The translations under genes were made by a program, and so were the position numbers. 64,000 nt of DNA from the NCBI RefSeq assembly GCF_000519185.1, contig NZ_JAFA01000019.1:1-64000 (forward strand), read 5' to 3'. The notes under the pieces were generated by a model that saw only the letters and a program-made list of their open reading frames with translations, made no database searches and was not told the origin of the DNA. This document shows, in pieces, positions 51,792 to 60,009 of the stretch; within the stretch, counting starts at the first letter, position 1; each line of letters starts with the position of its first letter. The stretch comes from Paraburkholderia nodosa DSM 21604. Its GTDB lineage: Bacteria > Pseudomonadota > Gammaproteobacteria > Burkholderiales > Burkholderiaceae.

Positions 51792-53036
51792 TTATTCCAA
51801 CGCGTCCCTCACCGCCGTCGCCGCCGTCCACTTGACGACCTGCTCCAACCCGTGACGGCACAGGATTTCGCTCTCGTTGAAGTGAATGAACGGCTTGGCG
51901 CCCGTCTCCATCCCGGCCTGCATCGACTCGATATTGCCGAGATCCTCGAGCATTCCGTCGGTGATATGCGCAGTGAAATGTTCGAGCTGGAGGCGTTCGC
52001 GCACCGAGCCCGGTTTCTTGTTGTAGAAGCGCGCTTCCCACAGCGTCGTGTTCGCAGAGGTCGGCCAGAACTCGTGGGTCCAGAACTGATTCGCCGAGAT
52101 CTGCAGATGCCAGTTCGGGAAGAACCAGTTGACGTCCTGCGACCATTCGGCGAATTTTTGCGGATTCACCGCCTTGTGCTCGACGATCGAATTCGTTTCC
52201 GTTCCTTTACGCGTGCCGGTAACCGTATGGCCGGCCGAATAGAGCCAGCGCACGACCTTCGCCTGCTCCGGAGGCTGGTTGTCCTGATTCAGCCACAGCG
52301 AAAACGAGCGGTGAATGCCATAGAGATTCGCGCTGAGCGGCCGGCCGAACGGATTCGCCTTGCCCGTATAGATCGGCCCGAACGTCTTCGGGTGAATCGA
52401 TGCAATGTGATAGATCTCGCTGAAGTTCTCGGCAACGGCCTTCCAGTTCGCCTTGAACTCGCCGCGCAGCACGATCGTGTTGTCCGGGTTCGGATAGTCG
52501 ATGCCGGCCAGCGCATCCGCGACCGGCCCGAGGAATTCCTTCAAGCCGACTTCCGGCGCCGGGGCCATGTTGATGAAAATCCAGCCGTCCCACACGTCCA
52601 CCGCGACCGGCGCCAGCCCGCACTTCTTCTTGTCGAGATGGAAGAAGGCGGCTTCGTCCGGCACGTGTGCGAGATCGCCCTCGTTGTTGTAGCCCCAACT
52701 GTGGTAGCGGCACACGAAGCGCTTTGCGTTTCCGCTCGTGCGGTGCTCGACAATGTTCGCGCGGTGTGCGCAGACATTGTGAAACGCGCGGATCTTGCCG
52801 TCGTCCGAGCGGGCAATGATCACCGAAGCCTTGAAGATCGCGAGATCCTTCACGAAGAAATCGCCGGGCTTCGGAATGCGTTCGACGCGCCCGACCATCA
52901 GCCACGCGCGGCGGAAAATGCGCTCGCGTTCGCGCTCGTACTGGGCAGGATCGGTATAGAGGGAGGTAGGCATCGGCTCCGTGGAGAGGCCGACTGATTC
53001 GGTAAGGCTCGCTTTGATTTCGGACGGATGATTCAT
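51792..53036 (-). CDS. Rieske non-heme iron oxygenase, alpha subunit (copy 2)
   Basis: A 414-residue oxygenase colinear with the 3181-4425 protein, no gaps needed by eye. Rieske ligands are in CAHRANIVEH and CRYHSWGYNN. The iron site is in ENFSEIYHIASIHP with Glu, not Asp, as bridge. Most differences from copy 1 are scattered, with some in the central region after residue 245 that likely line the active site (SLWLNQDNQPPEQAK against STWLNPAATPFANAK), so the two may have different substrates. It is preceded by the 120-aa partner and followed by the reductase. Confidence 0.93.
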   Translation of the reverse strand: MNHPSEIKASLTESVGLSTEPMPTSLYTDPAQYERERERIFRRAWLMVGRVERIPKPGDFFVKDLAIFKASVIIARSDDGKIRAFHNVCAHRANIVEHRTSGNAKRFVCRYHSWGYNNEGDLAHVPDEAAFFHLDKKKCGLAPVAVDVWDGWIFINMAPAPEVGLKEFLGPVADALAGIDYPNPDNTIVLRGEFKANWKAVAENFSEIYHIASIHPKTFGPIYTGKANPFGRPLSANLYGIHRSFSLWLNQDNQPPEQAKVVRWLYSAGHTVTGTRKGTETNSIVEHKAVNPQKFAEWSQDVNWFFPNWHLQISANQFWTHEFWPTSANTTLWEARFYNKKPGSVRERLQLEHFTAHITDGMLEDLGNIESMQAGMETGAKPFIHFNESEILCRHGLEQVVKWTAATAVRDALE

Positions 53037-53088
53037 ATGAACTCCGGCACATCGTGATTGGGGAACGAAAACGCGTGTCGCCTGCGGT

Positions 53089-53451
53089 TCAGCCGTGCGG
53101 TTGGAAACCCACTTCGATCTTCAGCGCGTGCTGCGGCGGCGCATGACGGATCGTCGGCGCCTGGTGCATTTCCACGGCGATCGCCGCCTGACACATCGCG
53201 AGCAGCAGTTTGAACAGGTTCTGCGCGGGCTCCGGCATGTCCTCGAGCGGGAATTGCTCCAGATAAGTTGCCGCCTCTTCCGCGCGCTCGAATATTGCTT
53301 CGCAAAACCTGACGATCTCGGGATACGGCGTGCTTGCGCGGCGCATCCAGCGCTCGTGGGAGGTCGCCGTGCTCCAGTGATCGAGAAAAGGCTCGAGTTC
53401 TTCGAAGCCTGCGGGCAGGCGGCCCGAATCGGTTGAGATGTCTTGAATCAT
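53089..53451 (-). CDS. Conserved 120-aa protein paired with a Rieske oxygenase (copy 2)
   Basis: A 120-residue protein, about two thirds identical to that at 2762-3124 and of exactly equal length. ATG 53451 is chosen because GGAGG lies five bases upstream; the ATG at 53463 overlaps that site. Shared invariant blocks include TSHERW, PYPEIV, YLEQFP, MPEPAQNLF and HAPP-HALKI. No Cys pair, Walker or DNA-binding motif is visible. It is 52 bp upstream of the Rieske gene. Likely an accessory protein of that enzyme (inference). Confidence 0.82.
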   Translation of the reverse strand: MIQDISTDSGRLPAGFEELEPFLDHWSTATSHERWMRRASTPYPEIVRFCEAIFERAEEAATYLEQFPLEDMPEPAQNLFKLLLAMCQAAIAVEMHQAPTIRHAPPQHALKIEVGFQPHG

Positions 53452-53766
53452 GTGCTCCTCCATATTGGCAATTCCAGACGCGGTCCTTCGCCGCGTGAAT
53501 TTCGCAGCGACAGATCTAACGAACGGTAGATTGGTTTACAAGGTGCATTATCTCCATCCGGTCTAACCCGGATGCAGATCGCCCCGTCACGCCGGTGGCA
53601 AACCGGGGTGGGGTCAGGAGGAAGCGGAATTCAATGCGGGACGCGTTCGACGCGGGGAGAAACGGCGACCGGTGCGGTCATCGTTTTTGCAACTAGGGAC
53701 TTGGACCAGGCGGATGTGCGTCGCCCGGCGATGTGAACGACGCGGGCGATCCGTAATACGGGCAGC
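53452..53766. other. 315-bp promoter region between TetR and the Rieske unit
   Basis: No gene is seen. The segment contains the operator at 53516-53529, about 65 bp upstream of the 120-aa gene. The rest, up to the TetR stop, is GC-rich with no recognised element. Confidence 0.5.
53516..53529. promoter_or_regulatory. CTAAC-N4-GTTAG operator before the second Rieske unit
   Basis: CTAACGAACGGTAG matches CTAAC-N4-GTTAG with one mismatch, and the flanks extend the symmetry (AT...AT). It lies about 65 bp upstream of the 120-aa gene in the short promoter region of the Rieske/reductase operon. Confidence 0.62.
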
Positions 53767-54417
53767 TCAGGAAGATGCGGCCAGTTCCTTCTTGCGTCCG
53801 CTGCGCCGCGGCTTGGTCGCGGGCGCCGCACCCTCAAAGAACATCGTGATGAATTGATCGGCGATCTTTTCGAGCGACCCTTTCTTTGGATCGAACCAGG
53901 TCTGCACCGAATTGATGAAGCCGAGGGCGAAGACGCGGGCCAGCGCGATATCGACGTCTTCGCGTAGATAGCCTTCCGCGCGCAGATCGTCGAACACGGT
54001 CGTCCACATCCGCTGGTGCCGCTCGCGCCGCTTGATCTGACGCTCGCGCACCTTGTCCGGCAACTGGGTCAGCAGGCGATTGTGCGCGAGCGCGTAGTCG
54101 CCGAACTTGATCAGGGCACTCATCTGCCCAACCAGTGCCGCCCTAAAGCGGTCTTCGGCATTCGCGTTGGCGGGCAGCGCGTCGAAATGTTCGTTGATGT
54201 GCTGAACGATGCTCTCCGCGCCGTGCTCCATGACGACGTCGACGAGCTCTTCTTTCGACGAAAAATGATAATAAATGCTCGCGGCCTCGATGCCGGCCTG
54301 ATCCGCGATCAGGCGCATGGTCGTGGCCGTATACCCCTGGGTTGCAAACGAGCGCGCAGCGAGGCGCAACAGGGTCTCTCGGGTATCCGCACTGGGACTT
54401 ACATTTTTCTTTCGCAC
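53767..54417 (-). CDS. TetR/AcrR-family transcriptional regulator
   Basis: A 216-residue TetR protein. The N-terminal DNA-binding domain reads LAARSFATQGYTATTMRLIA, then DQAGIEAASIYYHFSSKEEL. A basic C-terminal end (KPRRSGRKKEL) follows. The start is GTG at 54417. It is the only TetR gene in the window and lies immediately upstream of the second Rieske unit, so it is the leading candidate to bind the CTAAC-N4-GTTAG sites. Confidence 0.93.
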   Translation of the reverse strand: MRKKNVSPSADTRETLLRLAARSFATQGYTATTMRLIADQAGIEAASIYYHFSSKEELVDVVMEHGAESIVQHINEHFDALPANANAEDRFRAALVGQMSALIKFGDYALAHNRLLTQLPDKVRERQIKRRERHQRMWTTVFDDLRAEGYLREDVDIALARVFALGFINSVQTWFDPKKGSLEKIADQFITMFFEGAAPATKPRRSGRKKELAASS

Positions 54418-54488
54418 TGTTGTTTATCAGCTTTTCTGCTGCCCTGTCTTTCGCACGCCGCGCGGGAGTGCGCTGCACGATGCACAAT

Positions 54489-54498
54489 CTAACGGTTA
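54489..54498. promoter_or_regulatory. Possible degenerate operator before tetR
   Basis: CTAACGGTTA contains the left half-site CTAAC and the odd palindrome TAAC-G-GTTA, about 75 bp before the TetR start codon. It does not keep the 4-base spacing, so autoregulation from here is tentative. Confidence 0.3.
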
Positions 54499-54658
54499 TT
54501 TGGAAGGTTACCGTATTTCTTCCCCCCGGGAAAGCTGGGCCTTTCACTGTACGGAACTGCGCGCCGGTGTGCATTGACATAGCGCGGCCCGTGGGCGAAG
54601 TTCGAAGCTTACGTTCCGTACACCGCAGCGCGCTCGGCGCCCGCGGCGCCCACCCGTA

Positions 54659-55555
54659 ATGAGGCCCCCGATGAAACCACCAAGCCGCCTGCCAGGCACC
54701 CCGCAGCCCATGCACATGTGGAAGGGTTCGGGTGGTGTCCGGCTAGCCGGCGACACCTGGGGCAGTCCCGATGGGTCGCCCGTCGTTCTGCTGCACGGCG
54801 GCGGCCAGACGCGTCACGCGTGGGGCGGCACGGGCGAGCGGCTCGGCCAGGCCGGCTATTTCGCTGTTGCGTACGACGCGCGCGGACATGGCGACTCGGA
54901 CTGGAGCGCCAATGGCGACTACAGCCTTGACGCGCTGGCCGCCGATCTTCGCTGCGTGCTCGCGGAAACAGGCATACGGATCACACGCCAGCCCGCGCTC
55001 GTCGGGGCGTCGCTGGGCGGCGCGACGAGCCTGGTTGCCATCGGCGAGCAACGGGTGGACGCGAGCGCGCTGATCCTCGTCGATATCGTGCCGTACACGG
55101 AGCCGTCCGGTGTCGAGCGCATCCGTACGTTCATGGCGCAGAACCCGGACGGATTTGCTTCGCTCGACGAAGTAGCGGACGCGATTGGCCGCTATCGACC
55201 CTCGCAATCACGCTCGCGCAATCTGCAAGGCCTCGCGAAAAACGTGCGCCTGGGCGGCGACGGCCGCTACCGCTGGCATTGGGATCCGCAATTTCTCTCC
55301 GGGCAGACCGACCTGCGCGGGCGCCATGCGCGCCTTGGCGCCTGCGCACGCAACCTGACGCCGCCGACGCTGCTAGTGCGCGGCGGCAGCTCGGATGTCG
55401 TCAGCGAGGCGGGCGTGCAGGAGTTCCTCGAGCTCTGCCCGCACGCGGAATACGTGAACGTCGCGCAGGCCGGGCACATGGTGGCCGGCGACCGCAACGA
55501 CGTGTTTGGCGAGGCCGCGCTGCAGTTCCTCACGCGTCACCTGTGCGCCACTTGA
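54659..55555 (+). CDS. Alpha/beta hydrolase
   Basis: A 298-residue alpha/beta hydrolase: oxyanion VLLHGGGQTRHAW, AYDARGHGDSDW, nucleophile Ser118 in LVGASLGG, acid in VRGGSSDVV and His in AQAGHMVAGD. It resembles peroxidase-like/hydrolase members acting on small esters or C-C bonds. It shares strong similarity with the protein at 58911-59831, whose nucleophile is lost. It is transcribed away from tetR. Confidence 0.9.
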   Translation: MRPPMKPPSRLPGTPQPMHMWKGSGGVRLAGDTWGSPDGSPVVLLHGGGQTRHAWGGTGERLGQAGYFAVAYDARGHGDSDWSANGDYSLDALAADLRCVLAETGIRITRQPALVGASLGGATSLVAIGEQRVDASALILVDIVPYTEPSGVERIRTFMAQNPDGFASLDEVADAIGRYRPSQSRSRNLQGLAKNVRLGGDGRYRWHWDPQFLSGQTDLRGRHARLGACARNLTPPTLLVRGGSSDVVSEAGVQEFLELCPHAEYVNVAQAGHMVAGDRNDVFGEAALQFLTRHLCAT

Positions 55556-55591
55556 GTTCGCGCCGATGTTCAATGCCAATAGCACCAGGCG

Positions 55592-56005
55592 CTAAATAGG
55601 CGGCGTTTCAGGCGTGGTCGAAAAATGGTGCTGGCGAATCCTCCATTTGCCTTCCTGCAACGCGACGATGAGCGTCGTGCGCAGGCGCGAGCGCGAAGGC
55701 CGGTCGCCACTCAGGACGAACGCGAATTCGCCATAGCCCTGTGCAAGAAAGCAGTCGTCCGCGAGATGGATGAATTGCTGCTCCACGAGGTCCAGCGTAG
55801 CCGATTCGATCACGTCTTCATACGAAGCAAAATACTCGCGAATCGCGCCGGCGCCCATCGAATGGCCTGGACGTCCGCCGAAGAACAGCGCGTCGTCCGT
55901 ATATACAGCCGTCAAGCTGTCCGCATCCCAATGGCGCGCTGCCGCGTTCCATGCGGCCAGGACCTGGACCAGCGCCGCGCGGGTCACATCGGTGGTTCGA
56001 TTCAT
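55592..56005 (-). CDS. NTF2/SnoaL-like small protein
   Basis: A 137-residue cone-fold protein of the SgcJ/EcaC or DUF4440 kind: VLAAWNAAARHWDADSLTAVYTDDALFFGG, then the closing strand with KWRIRQHHFSTTP. Members are small-molecule-binding or isomerase-like proteins. It is divergent from the MmgE/PrpD gene across a promoter region with two operator-like repeats. Ligand unknown. Confidence 0.8.
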   Translation of the reverse strand: MNRTTDVTRAALVQVLAAWNAAARHWDADSLTAVYTDDALFFGGRPGHSMGAGAIREYFASYEDVIESATLDLVEQQFIHLADDCFLAQGYGEFAFVLSGDRPSRSRLRTTLIVALQEGKWRIRQHHFSTTPETPPI

Positions 56006-56083
56006 CAGATCTATTCCTCATCAGTCAGGACAGCCCGCCACAGGTCTCTTCCGCGGCGGCTCGAAGTACACCATCGCATCATC

Positions 56084-56097
56084 CTAACAGCCGTTAG
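56084..56097. promoter_or_regulatory. CTAAC-N4-GTTAG operator (NTF2-like gene side)
   Basis: CTAACAGCCGTTAG is an exact match to the pattern. It lies about 80 bp upstream of the NTF2-like gene start on the reverse strand. Confidence 0.68.
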
Positions 56098-56193
56098 CCC
56101 ACAGTACAATTCTGCCCTGTAATGCAGATGATCCAATCGATCGCTACGTATAGGGATTAATACGCATGGCGATTTCGTATGCCTTCCATAAAA

Positions 56194-56207
56194 CTAACAT
56201 TAGTTAG
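56194..56207. promoter_or_regulatory. CTAAC-N4-GTTAG operator (MmgE/PrpD side)
   Basis: CTAACATTAGTTAG is an exact match to the pattern, about 120 bp upstream of the MmgE/PrpD start. Confidence 0.68.
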
Positions 56208-56329
56208 CCAAAAGCATTCCAACACTCTCATCTTCGGCACCGCGCGGCGTAGGAGCCACGCCTTGCCCGCGCCCGAATCGGCCACTCGCCGGCCGCCGCC
56301 TTCCAGACCTGCACCTCACAGGACCTACC

Positions 56330-57790
56330 ATGCCCGCCACCCTAGTCGAACAACTTGCCAAGTTCACCACCGACACCCAATTCGACCAAATCCCTTCATT
56401 CGTCGTTGAGGAATGCAAACGGATCCTGCTCGATTCGATCGGTTGCGCCGTGGCCGCCACCGGCGAGCCCAAAGGCCGCATCGGCATCGACTATGCGCGC
56501 GCGATGGGCGGCAACGGCGACGCGACCATCATGGGCACAGGAGAGAAGGCCTCGATTTTCGGCGCGGCGTTCGCCAACGGTGAGCTCATCAACGCGCTCG
56601 ACATGGACGCGGTCGTACCGCCCGGCCACGTCACGCCCTATGTGCTGCCTGGCGCACTGGCCATCGCCGAGGCACACGGCGCGCCCGGCACAGCGCTGGT
56701 AGAGGCGATCGCACTCTCGCACGAAATGTCGTATCGCCTCGGCAAGGCCATGGACTATCTTCGCGACACCCGCGACGGCAAGGTGTCGCCGCCGCCCGTC
56801 TACGGCTACAGCAGCACCGTGTTCGGCGCGACGGCCGCCATCGTCAAGCTCAAGGCGCTGCCTGACACCGTGCTCGCCAACGCGCTCGGCATCGCGGGTA
56901 GCATCGCGCCTGTGAATTCGCAGGTCGCGTGGTTCCAGCATGCGCCCAGTTCGACGATCAAGTACCTGCTGGCCGGCGCGCTCACCCAGACGGCGATGAC
57001 GGCCGCCCACATGGCCGAATTCGGCCATCGCGGCGACGTCCAGATCCTCGACGACCGCGAGTACGGCTTTTCCCGCTTCATCGGCACGCGCCGCTGGGAG
57101 CCCGAGCGCATCGCGGCAGGACTTGGCGCCGACTGGCTGTTTCCCGCCGAGCAGGCCTACAAGCCCTATCCGCATTGTCGCATCCTCCATGCACTGCTTG
57201 ACAGCCTCACCGAGATCGTCGAAGAGCACGACATCGCGCCCGCCGAAATCGACGCCATCAAGGCTTGGGTCGAAGGCTTCGTGGAGCAGCCCGTCTGGCT
57301 CAATCGCGAGATTGCGCACGTTCACGACGCGCAGTTCAGCATTGCGCACGGGCTCGCGCTGGGCGCGCACCGCGTACCGCCCGGCAAGGGCTGGCAGGAC
57401 CCGGATCTCGTGTTCGGCGCGTCGGTGATGAACCTGATGGGCAAGGTCACGCATGAAGTGCATCCGGACTACGTCGCACTCCTGAGCGGTCATGCCGCAA
57501 GCCGCCCCGCGAAGATCGAGGTTCAGGCGCGCGGCAAGACCTTCGTCGGCGAGCGGCGCTATCCGAAGGGCAGTCCGTCGCCGGAGTCATCCAGTTTCAT
57601 GACCAACGACGAGCTCGCCGTCAAATTCCGCCGCAACACTGAAGACGTGCTATCCGCCGCACGCATCGACGATGTGATCGACACCGTCTTTCATCTGGAG
57701 AACCTCGGCAATGTCGAGGCCCTCATGCGCATGCTCGGTCCGGATACCAATGTGCCCCGCGCGCGCGAACACACGATCGCGCATGGCTGA
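56330..57790 (+). CDS. MmgE/PrpD family protein
   Basis: A 486-residue MmgE/PrpD protein: SIGCAVAATGEPKGRIG, then FANGELINALDMDAVVPPGHV near residue 81 in the active-site region, and KPYPHCRILHALLDSLTEI. It is full length and unlike the 19626 copy in detail, so the two are not recent duplicates. It is followed by an SDR gene (stop and a possible start overlap), hence co-transcribed. Reaction unknown; a dehydratase, epimerase or decarboxylase on a hydroxy/unsaturated acid is the family expectation. Confidence 0.9.
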   Translation: MPATLVEQLAKFTTDTQFDQIPSFVVEECKRILLDSIGCAVAATGEPKGRIGIDYARAMGGNGDATIMGTGEKASIFGAAFANGELINALDMDAVVPPGHVTPYVLPGALAIAEAHGAPGTALVEAIALSHEMSYRLGKAMDYLRDTRDGKVSPPPVYGYSSTVFGATAAIVKLKALPDTVLANALGIAGSIAPVNSQVAWFQHAPSSTIKYLLAGALTQTAMTAAHMAEFGHRGDVQILDDREYGFSRFIGTRRWEPERIAAGLGADWLFPAEQAYKPYPHCRILHALLDSLTEIVEEHDIAPAEIDAIKAWVEGFVEQPVWLNREIAHVHDAQFSIAHGLALGAHRVPPGKGWQDPDLVFGASVMNLMGKVTHEVHPDYVALLSGHAASRPAKIEVQARGKTFVGERRYPKGSPSPESSSFMTNDELAVKFRRNTEDVLSAARIDDVIDTVFHLENLGNVEALMRMLGPDTNVPRAREHTIAHG

Positions 57791-57840
57791 TGAGGCATTT
57801 TGAAGTGAAAGGGAAGTACCACCACCAGGAGACAAACGGC

Positions 57841-58659
57841 GTGAACGCTGAATCAAACAAAACTCATCTGCGCGATTGGATGGTCCATTCGCGCATCAAC
57901 GGTCTTACCGCCCTCGTCGTAGGCGCCGGCAGCGGCATGGGCGAGGCAAGTGCGAAGGCATTCGCCGCGAACGGCGGCTCGGTCGCCGTCGCGGACCTGC
58001 GTGCCGGCGAAGCTGAACGCGTCGCGGCCGAAATCACGAGCCACGGCGGTCAGGCGATTTCAGTCGCCCTCGACGTTTCGAAGCAAGCAGACATCGACGC
58101 GGCGATTGACAGGACGACAAAAAAGTTCGGCAAGCTCGACGTGGTCATCAATACCGCCGCCTTGGTCCGTTCCGCGATGCTGGAGGACGTTTCTCTGGAG
58201 GAGTGGCGCGCCGGCTTCCACGTTAACGTGGACGGCGCGCTCATGGTCGCCCGCAGCGCCCTGCCCTGGCTGAAGCAAAGCGCCCATGCGGCCATCGTGA
58301 ACACCGCCTCGCTGGCCGGCGTGCACGGCTATTCGCAGGGCGGCGCCTATGGACCGAGCAAGGCTGCGCTCATCACGTTGAGCCGCCAGATGGCGCACGA
58401 GTGGGCGGCGTATGGCGTGCGCGTGAACGTCGTGCTGCCCGGCGTCATCGATACGCCCATGGCGCGCGGATCGGTACCGCCGGAACTCCTCGACCAGCTC
58501 GCCGCGATGCTGCCGATGAGCCGCGTGGGCCAGCCCGAGGAAGTGGCGGACCTCATCGTGTACCTTGCGTCGCCCGCTGCCGGCTATATCACTGCACAGG
58601 CCATCGCGTGCGACGGTGGCATGTCGCACATGATGTTCGCGAAACCCATGGGCAAGTAA
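57841..58659 (+). CDS. Short-chain dehydrogenase/reductase
   Basis: A 272-residue classical SDR: GAGSGMGEASAKAF for cofactor, VINTAA, catalytic Ser in IVNTASLAG and YGPSK, and the C-terminal ITAQAIACDGG. The start is taken as GTG 57841 with AGGAGA nine bases upstream; an ATG at 57790 overlapping the previous stop is possible. It probably oxidises a secondary alcohol in the same pathway as the MmgE/PrpD protein. Confidence 0.9.
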   Translation: MNAESNKTHLRDWMVHSRINGLTALVVGAGSGMGEASAKAFAANGGSVAVADLRAGEAERVAAEITSHGGQAISVALDVSKQADIDAAIDRTTKKFGKLDVVINTAALVRSAMLEDVSLEEWRAGFHVNVDGALMVARSALPWLKQSAHAAIVNTASLAGVHGYSQGGAYGPSKAALITLSRQMAHEWAAYGVRVNVVLPGVIDTPMARGSVPPELLDQLAAMLPMSRVGQPEEVADLIVYLASPAAGYITAQAIACDGGMSHMMFAKPMGK

Positions 58660-58910
58660 TTTATCGTCCAGGCGATTCATTTGCTCAGCGGTGCCAATCG
58701 ACGGGCACACGTGAGTCGCTGACGCCTCCCTCGTCTTCAGCGGCAGCCCGCCCTATCGGAGTACGGAACACGTGGGCTACCGGCATTGACGCAATCTGGC
58801 CATGCGCGGAACTTATGCCTGTACATTCCGCGCCGCGAACTCAAAGAATCATCGCGGAAAGCAAGAACCCACCCGCATGGAAATGCCCGCAGCATAAGAC
58901 AGGTTCGATC

Positions 58911-59831
58911 GTGACGACTTTGACGCAAACCCCGGCGTATAGGCGCGATACGCCCGCCCAAACATGCGTATGGAAAAGCGCGGACGGCACACGCCTCGCC
59001 GGCGACGTCTGGGGCACCCCGAACGGCATGCCGGTGATCCTGCTGCACGGTAGCGGCCAGACCCGCCACGCCTGGAGGCGACCAGCCCAGGCGTTGGCCG
59101 CAGCGGGCTTCCATGTGATCGCCTTCGACGCGAGAGGACATGGCGACTCCGACTGGTCGCCCGTCTGCAACTATAGTCAGGGCGCGATGGTTCGCGACCT
59201 AGAATGCGTCGCGGCCATGCTCGATGGGCGCGCACCTGTGCTCGTGGGGGCCGGCATGGGCGGTAGCACGAGCCTGCTAGCGGTAGGCGAGCGCTACTTG
59301 AATGCGCACGCGCTCGTGCTCGTCAACATCGCGCCGCAAACGGAGAGCGCGGCCGTTGCGCGACTGCAGTCGTTCATGCGGCAACGGCCCGACGGCTTTA
59401 CGGCGCTCGACGAAGTGGATGCCGCGTTACAGCGCTTGCGGGCCCATCCGGCACGGCCGTTGAACGCGGAAGACCTGATGCAAAGCATGCGCTGTGGCGA
59501 CGACGGGAAATACCATTGGCACTGGGACCCCGGCTTCGCCGCATGGCCGCGCGATCTCGCGCGCCGCGAGTCGCGCCTTTCGAAGTGTGCGCGCAACCTG
59601 CGGCTGCCTACGCTGCTCGTGCGCGGCCAAAGCTCGGAGGTCGTCAGCGAAGCGGGCGCGCGAGCCTTTCTGCGCTTGTGCCCGCACGCGGAATACGTGA
59701 ACGTGCGTGACGCCGGGCACACGATCGCAGGAGACCAAAACGACGCGTTCGGCGATACCGTGCTGCGCTTTCTGCTGCGGCATGCGAATGCCGCGGGCCT
59801 GCCTTCGCAGCACGCGAAGGCCTGCGCATGA
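58911..59831 (+). CDS. Alpha/beta hydrolase homologue lacking the nucleophile
   Basis: A 306-residue protein clearly homologous to the 54659 hydrolase (VILLHGSGQTRHAW, AFDARGHGDSDW, VRGQSSEVV, RDAGHTIAGD). The nucleophile elbow reads VGAGMGG, with Gly115 where the partner has Ser118 (VGASLGG). The codon is ggc. The acid position is Glu instead of Asp. It is thus probably catalytically dead, or uses another mechanism such as a cofactor-free or lyase reaction. Start GTG 58911 is chosen because the upstream open frame has no plausible start. It comes about 250 bp after the SDR gene. Confidence 0.85.
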   Translation: MTTLTQTPAYRRDTPAQTCVWKSADGTRLAGDVWGTPNGMPVILLHGSGQTRHAWRRPAQALAAAGFHVIAFDARGHGDSDWSPVCNYSQGAMVRDLECVAAMLDGRAPVLVGAGMGGSTSLLAVGERYLNAHALVLVNIAPQTESAAVARLQSFMRQRPDGFTALDEVDAALQRLRAHPARPLNAEDLMQSMRCGDDGKYHWHWDPGFAAWPRDLARRESRLSKCARNLRLPTLLVRGQSSEVVSEAGARAFLRLCPHAEYVNVRDAGHTIAGDQNDAFGDTVLRFLLRHANAAGLPSQHAKACA

Positions 59832-60009
59832 TATGGCCGCGCCGCGCTGAAGCAGTCCACGGTACTTTCGCTTACAGTTCGCATACCTGAATTAGTGACT
59901 GTTACTTCAACGCTTCCAATGCACGGAACCTTCACCGCCACGTGCTTGTGTATGTCGATACCGGCGCAGTACAACGGTTGGACAAACATCACACACTGGA
60001 GACACGTCA

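Larger units (their letters stand above)
56006..56329. other. 324-bp divergent promoter region with two operators
   Basis: No gene is seen. Two CTAAC-N4-GTTAG repeats (56084-56097 and 56194-56207) lie 110 bases apart, between the NTF2-like gene and the MmgE/PrpD gene. Confidence 0.6.

Noticed and set aside
59850..59915. A TTAG-N-TTAC palindrome-like stretch before the binding protein
   Set aside because: It matches the CTAAC-N4-GTTAG pattern at too few positions to be called.
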